Shown here: positions 60,585 to 64,000 of the stretch, one piece after another
How positions within the stretch are numbered: position 1 is the first letter of the stretch
Layout of the letters: each line of letters opens with the position of its first letter
NCBI RefSeq assembly: GCF_032341175.1
Contig: NZ_CP135435.1
Location: 3,100,001-3,164,000, forward strand
Direction of reading: 5' to 3'
Source of the DNA: Bacillus sp. DTU_2020_1000418_1_SI_GHA_SEK_038
GTDB lineage: Bacteria; Bacillota; Bacilli; Bacillales; Cytobacillaceae
Length of the DNA: 64,000 bases
Notes under the pieces: model-generated
What the model was told of the DNA's origin: nothing
The model's database searches: none
The model's input: the letters and a program-made list of their open reading frames with translations, nothing else
Translations under genes and position numbers: made by a program

Positions 60585-61390
60585 TACCCTTGGTGTATCT
60601 CCTCTAACTCATTATTTTTCACAATAATTCCTTGATGGATGAAAGCTTTAACAGCGTCCTTCTTGCTACTGCTTGAGCGGAGCAGGTAGCATCTAAAAGA
60701 ACTATATTTGCTGCACCGCCGACTTTTGGTCATACTTTTTCTTCAAGGTCATTTAACGTGTAACTCTACCTGATACATAGCCCCAAATTCGATTAAAGGT
60801 GTATTCATCTATTAATCTAAAGCGCTCTCCAAGAATACTTAATATCTCAATTGTGTTACCTGATCCGAACGGTGACCAATAATCGGTTAAGCAATCATAT
60901 CCAACAGAAACTTGGAAAGCATGTGATTTAGAATATGTACAGGATTTGTAGGCCAGTTGATTGGTATCGTGGCTGTACCATCAATCCCAGCTTCGACCAA
61001 TATATCAATCATCGGTTTTTAATCTAGCTGTTCTAAATCAGCTAGTGCAATCCCGTGGCTGATTGTTATCTGACATTCATTCTTAGCAGCTTTTCATCGA
61101 TTCAGCTAAAGTATAGAATGTAATTGGATCTAATTTTTTGGATCGTGAAGGTGAATACCCTGGCCTGTTTCTGATTTAACTGCAATTTCCAACATTATTT
61201 CTAGGGATTTTTTAATGTTACGGTCAACAGAGGCTGGGTCTAGCCCCTATAATAATAGCTCCAGATTTCATTGCCTCTCTAATTTATGTGAGTTACTCCA
61301 CTTTGCATCAATCCATGTTGGGGAAATGCTTTTTCCTTCATATTCAAAATCCTGTTTCTACTCGTGCCTGTTAAATAATTAATGCACTCA
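60585..61390 (-). pseudogene. Decayed amidohydrolase (cytosine deaminase-like)
   Basis: An ATG at 61388-61390 has a full AAAGGAGGGAT before it, but the frame soon ends. Pieces in different frames read RVETGF, SISPTWIDAKWSNSHKL, EIMLEIAVKSETGQGIHLHD, CQITISHGIALADLEQLD, MIDILVEAGIDGTATIPINW, IIGHRSD-/YWSPFGSGNTIEILSIL and VKAFIHQGIIVKNNELEEIH, ending TAG at 60585-60587. H-x-H (GIHLHD), the SHGIAL and NW motifs suit a cytosine-deaminase-type amidohydrolase. The N-terminal part with the first metal motif is absent, so it is both truncated and full of frameshifts. It stands just upstream of two intact relatives. Confidence 0.87.
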
Positions 61391-61680
61391 TTTTATCCCT
61401 CCTTTGTTTAGATTAGAAAATAGAACGTAAACTTTTGTTTTATATTCAACTTGCCAATTTATATTATAAAGAAAATCTTTAGAAGTTTTTTTAAATAAAT
61501 TTACTTCTTTTTAAAATATTTTGACTATTTTGAACATTGTTTTTACTTTTTTACAATTTATTATTGATTAATACGGACAAGGAAGGTTATCTAATCACAC
61601 ACTATTTAAGGAGGTATTACAATTATTGAAATTCAATCCTCAGCTTCCACTGTCTAGCCTAGGGTTTTCGTTTCCATAAT
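61391..61680 (+). other. Gap with a possible short transcription unit
   Basis: TTGTTT (61537-61542) and TATTAT (61559-61564) are 16 bases apart on the plus strand. AAGGAGGT follows near 61608, and a TTG at 61626 opens an 18-codon frame (KFNPQLPLSSLGFSFP after the start) ending at 61679, just before a terminator. It may be a leader peptide, a remnant or chance. The rest of the gap is very AT-rich. Confidence 0.35.
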
Positions 61681-61722
61681 AAAAGCCACACCTTCATTTT
61701 ATTTAGGGTGCGGCCTTTTTTT
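61681..61722. terminator. Terminator after pepF (both strands possible)
   Basis: GCCACACC and GGGTGCGGC pair around an A/T loop; a run of eight T follows on the plus strand and CTTTTAT on the minus strand. Confidence 0.8.
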
Positions 61723-61723
61723 T

Positions 61724-63523
61724 CTATTTTCTTTCAGTTAAAGCTAGAAATTCCTCAATATCATCCACACAAAGCTGAACCGCTTTTTCCCAAAACTCAT
61801 GTGTGGATAAATCTGCATTTAAATGCTTCTTCGCTAAATCCTCTACTCTCATTGATGCTGTGTCTTTCAATAACGCAATATATTTTTCTTCATATTCCTT
61901 CCCTTCCTCTAATGCGCGGGCATAAATGCCAAGTGAGAAAAGATATCCAAAGGTATAAGGGAAATTATAAAATGGGACACCTGTAATATAGAAATGTAGC
62001 TTAGAAGCCCAAAATGTTGGATGATACTCCCCAAGCGAATAACCATACGCTTCCTTCTGTGCTTCCTCCATTAACTCATTTAATCTCTCTGTACTAACTG
62101 TTCCATTTTTGCGCTCCTCATAGAAACGGGTCTCGAATAAGAAGCGTGCATGGATATTCATTAATAATGCGACTGTTCTTTGAATTTTATCTTCGAGGAG
62201 AGCAATTTTTTCCTGTTCCGATTGTGCATTCTTAACCGCTGCATCGGAAACAATCATCTCAGCTAGTGTTGATGCCGTCTCTGCCACATTCATGGCGTAA
62301 TGACGGTTTAACAAGTGTAAATCCCTCATTGCATAAGTATGAAATCCATGTCCGAGCTCATGTGCCAATGTGGAGATATTTGAAGGTGTTCCAGAGTACG
62401 TCATAAATATCCTTGACTGGCTGCTTTCAGGGAAATATGTATGAAATCCTCCTGGAGATTTTCCAGGCCTATCCTCCGCTTCAATCCAATTTTCTTCAAA
62501 CGCCATCTTGGCAAACGAAGTCATTTCTTCCCCGAATTGCGAGAAGTGATCTAAAATAAACTCAGCCCCTTCTTGATAAGAAACTTTCGATTCTGTATTA
62601 TTTATTGGAGCATCTAGGTCATACCAGCATAATTTTTCAACTCCGAGCAATTCGGCCTTTCTGTTTAGGAACTTCACAAGAGGTTCTTTATTTTTTGAAA
62701 TAACATCCCACATCGTATCAAGTGTTTCTTTGCTCATTCTATTAATAGCTAAAGGCTCTTTTAATACATCGTCCCATCCGCGCTGCTTGTAAACATTCAG
62801 TCTAAAGCCTGCTAAATGGTTTAAAGCTTTTGATAAATAATCTGTTTGTTCCTGCCAGGCCAATTCCCACTTTTCAAATATATTTTTCCGGATGTCTCTG
62901 TCCGGACTAGAAAATTTATTAGCTGCTTGCCCAACGGACAGAAGTTTTTCTTCTCCGTCCTCTTGAAAAGGAATTTTTATTTTCCCTACAATTAAGTCAT
63001 AAAGCTGGCTCCAGCTATGGTAGCCATCAACCCCAAGGGCATTTATCAGGCTTTCTTCCTCTTTAGATAATTTCTCTGATGCTGTCTCGCGCCGTTCGGT
63101 TAGGACAAAAGACAATTCGCTGAGTCCATTCTCCTGCATCAATTCCTCCCAAACGGCTGAGTCGTAGCTCGTTAATTTTTCATCAAATACGGTTAAAGCG
63201 TTTTGAAAGCTTGCACTTAGCCCAGTGATTTTCGCCCGATGTTCACTCGCTTTCTTATCACTTGTATTTTGTGCTTGCAGACAACTGACAAATGCTCCAG
63301 CTTCACGGAGCTTCTTAGTGGTAATTTGAAAGTTTTCTATTATGTTAATTAATGATGTGTTATCTGATATTGAATTAGTTGGTTCCCATGTATGTACTTG
63401 TAAGCCAAATTCCTTAATTTTCTCTTCTGTTGTATGTAAATGTTGTGTAAAATCCTCTGAAGAGCTGCCGCCATTAAAGAAGACATCTAAATCCCAAATA
63501 GTTGAATAGGTTGTCGCTGTCAT
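61724..63523 (-). CDS. pepF: M3-family oligoendopeptidase (PepF/YjbG-like)
   Basis: A 599-residue zinc metallopeptidase. The active site is HELGHGFH (HExxH, about residues 389-396) with a downstream E in AETASTLAEM. Members cleave oligopeptides of 6 to about 18 residues in the cytoplasm. The start follows AAGGGGGAA. It is a monocistronic gene next to the amidohydrolase block. Confidence 0.93.
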   Translation of the reverse strand: MTATTYSTIWDLDVFFNGGSSSEDFTQHLHTTEEKIKEFGLQVHTWEPTNSISDNTSLINIIENFQITTKKLREAGAFVSCLQAQNTSDKKASEHRAKITGLSASFQNALTVFDEKLTSYDSAVWEELMQENGLSELSFVLTERRETASEKLSKEEESLINALGVDGYHSWSQLYDLIVGKIKIPFQEDGEEKLLSVGQAANKFSSPDRDIRKNIFEKWELAWQEQTDYLSKALNHLAGFRLNVYKQRGWDDVLKEPLAINRMSKETLDTMWDVISKNKEPLVKFLNRKAELLGVEKLCWYDLDAPINNTESKVSYQEGAEFILDHFSQFGEEMTSFAKMAFEENWIEAEDRPGKSPGGFHTYFPESSQSRIFMTYSGTPSNISTLAHELGHGFHTYAMRDLHLLNRHYAMNVAETASTLAEMIVSDAAVKNAQSEQEKIALLEDKIQRTVALLMNIHARFLFETRFYEERKNGTVSTERLNELMEEAQKEAYGYSLGEYHPTFWASKLHFYITGVPFYNFPYTFGYLFSLGIYARALEEGKEYEEKYIALLKDTASMRVEDLAKKHLNADLSTHEFWEKAVQLCVDDIEEFLALTERK

Positions 63524-63609
63524 TCTTTTTCCCCCTTATCATTCAATAATTTTATTATAGGTTAACTTTTCTAAAATTTCTATTAATTAAAACACTTAGA
63601 TCAGCATAA

Positions 63610-63638
63610 AAAATGAGGGGAATCAAACCCCTCATTTT
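63610..63638. terminator. Hairpin between pepF and the divergent lipoprotein gene
   Basis: AAAATGAGGGG and CCCCTCATTTT pair perfectly (11 bases) around a 7-base loop, with T-runs on both strands. It lies between two genes that point away from each other, so no clear upstream gene uses it. Confidence 0.7.
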
Positions 63639-63772
63639 AGATAAAAGTTGTAGGCAATCATTTATCAAATTTCCAAAATCGGGACGAATCTTTTGCTTAT
63701 CTAATATAATATCCGTTAATATTGGAAGGGATTTATCTCTTATCTTATTAATTTGCAGTTGGAGTGAACGAC

Positions 63773-64000
63773 ATGACCATTTCGATAAGAATAAAAAAAC
63801 ATTTAACATTTTTAGCATTTGGATTTGCTATCGTTGCATCCGGTTGTTCAGCCGATGAACAGAAACATCCTTTAAAAAAAGAAGAACCTGTTGTATCTGG
63901 CACCTTCGAGTTAAAAAAAGCAGCGCCTCAGCGTTTAGAGCAGATTTATGGGTTAGGATATCCGGGAAACGATACAGGACTTTATATTGCCTCTCATGAA
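63773..64000 (+). CDS. Lipoprotein, N-terminal part (possible F510_1955-type repeat protein)
   Basis: The gene runs off the right edge; 76 codons are present. A signal helix (FLAFGFAIVA) and lipobox ASGC predict a lipoprotein with mature Cys at residue 25. The sequence GLGYPGNDTGLYIASHE near the edge resembles the first beta-propeller blade of F510_1955/sialidase-like proteins of Bacillus. The ATG at 63773 has GGAG 9-10 bases upstream. Function is not known. Confidence 0.75.
   Translation, partial: MTISIRIKKHLTFLAFGFAIVASGCSADEQKHPLKKEEPVVSGTFELKKAAPQRLEQIYGLGYPGNDTGLYIASHE

Overview
The window reads as chromosomal DNA of a low-GC, endospore-forming Bacillaceae. Spore genes (spoIIP, gpr, yqfC/yqfD, sda), competence genes (comEA, comEB, comEC, comER), an HrcA/CIRCE heat-shock operon and a glycine T-box occur together, and the order matches the Bacillus subtilis yqeG-to-yqfO region with few interruptions. 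Closest species cannot be named from the sequence alone; relatives of Bacillus, Neobacillus or Cytobacillus are plausible. No tRNA, rRNA, CRISPR array, transposase gene or prophage was seen.

Layout, left to right. 1-2.8 kb: 3' end of ispH on the plus strand, then minus-strand yqfO (Nif3), trmK and cccA. 3-9.1 kb: an unassigned membrane protein, sigA, dnaG, a broken yqxD, ppsR and ccpN. 9.4-16 kb: glyS, glyQ with their T-box leader, recO, yqzL, era, cdd, dgkA. 16-25.2 kb: ybeY, pgpH, phoH, yqfD, yqfC, yqfB, floA, yqeZ, yqeY, rpsU. 25.5-27.2 kb: plus-strand yqeW facing deoC. 27.3-36.9 kb: mtaB, rsmE, prmA, dnaJ, dnaK, grpE, hrcA, hemW. 37-41.9 kb: lepA, yqxA, spoIIP, gpr. 42.1-48.6 kb: rpsT (+), holA, yqzM (+), comEC, comEB, comEA, comER (+). 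48.7-53.8 kb: yqeM, rsfS, yqeK, nadD, yhbY, aroE, yqeH, yqeG. 54.1-55.9 kb: sda behind a DnaA-box cluster, psd, pssA. 56-61.4 kb: an accessory block with a solute-binding lipoprotein, two amidohydrolases and a decayed third. 61.7-64 kb: pepF and the start of a plus-strand lipoprotein gene.

Most of the window is housekeeping: transcription and replication initiation (sigA, dnaG, holA), ribosome assembly and RNA modification (era, ybeY, rsfS, yqeH, yhbY, trmK, mtaB, rsmE, prmA, lepA, rpsT, rpsU), protein folding, envelope lipids (dgkA, psd, pssA, floA), c-di-AMP breakdown (pgpH), carbon-flow control (ccpN, ppsR), DNA uptake and sporulation. Several are tightly packed or overlapping, pointing to long operons.

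The departures from ordinary content are small. They are: (i) two decayed genes, yqxD and an amidohydrolase; (ii) amidohydrolases with altered metal-site motifs beside a binding protein with no permease in view; (iii) two families of dispersed hairpin repeats, one flanking the glycine T-box on both sides; (iv) a hairpin-rich dnaJ-prmA gap that also holds a 49-codon reading frame; (v) a terminator at yqfC whose 3' arm holds the yqfC ribosome-binding site. I do not see convincing evidence of a wholly new multi-gene system; the best candidate for unexplained biology is the 56-61.4 kb amidohydrolase block.
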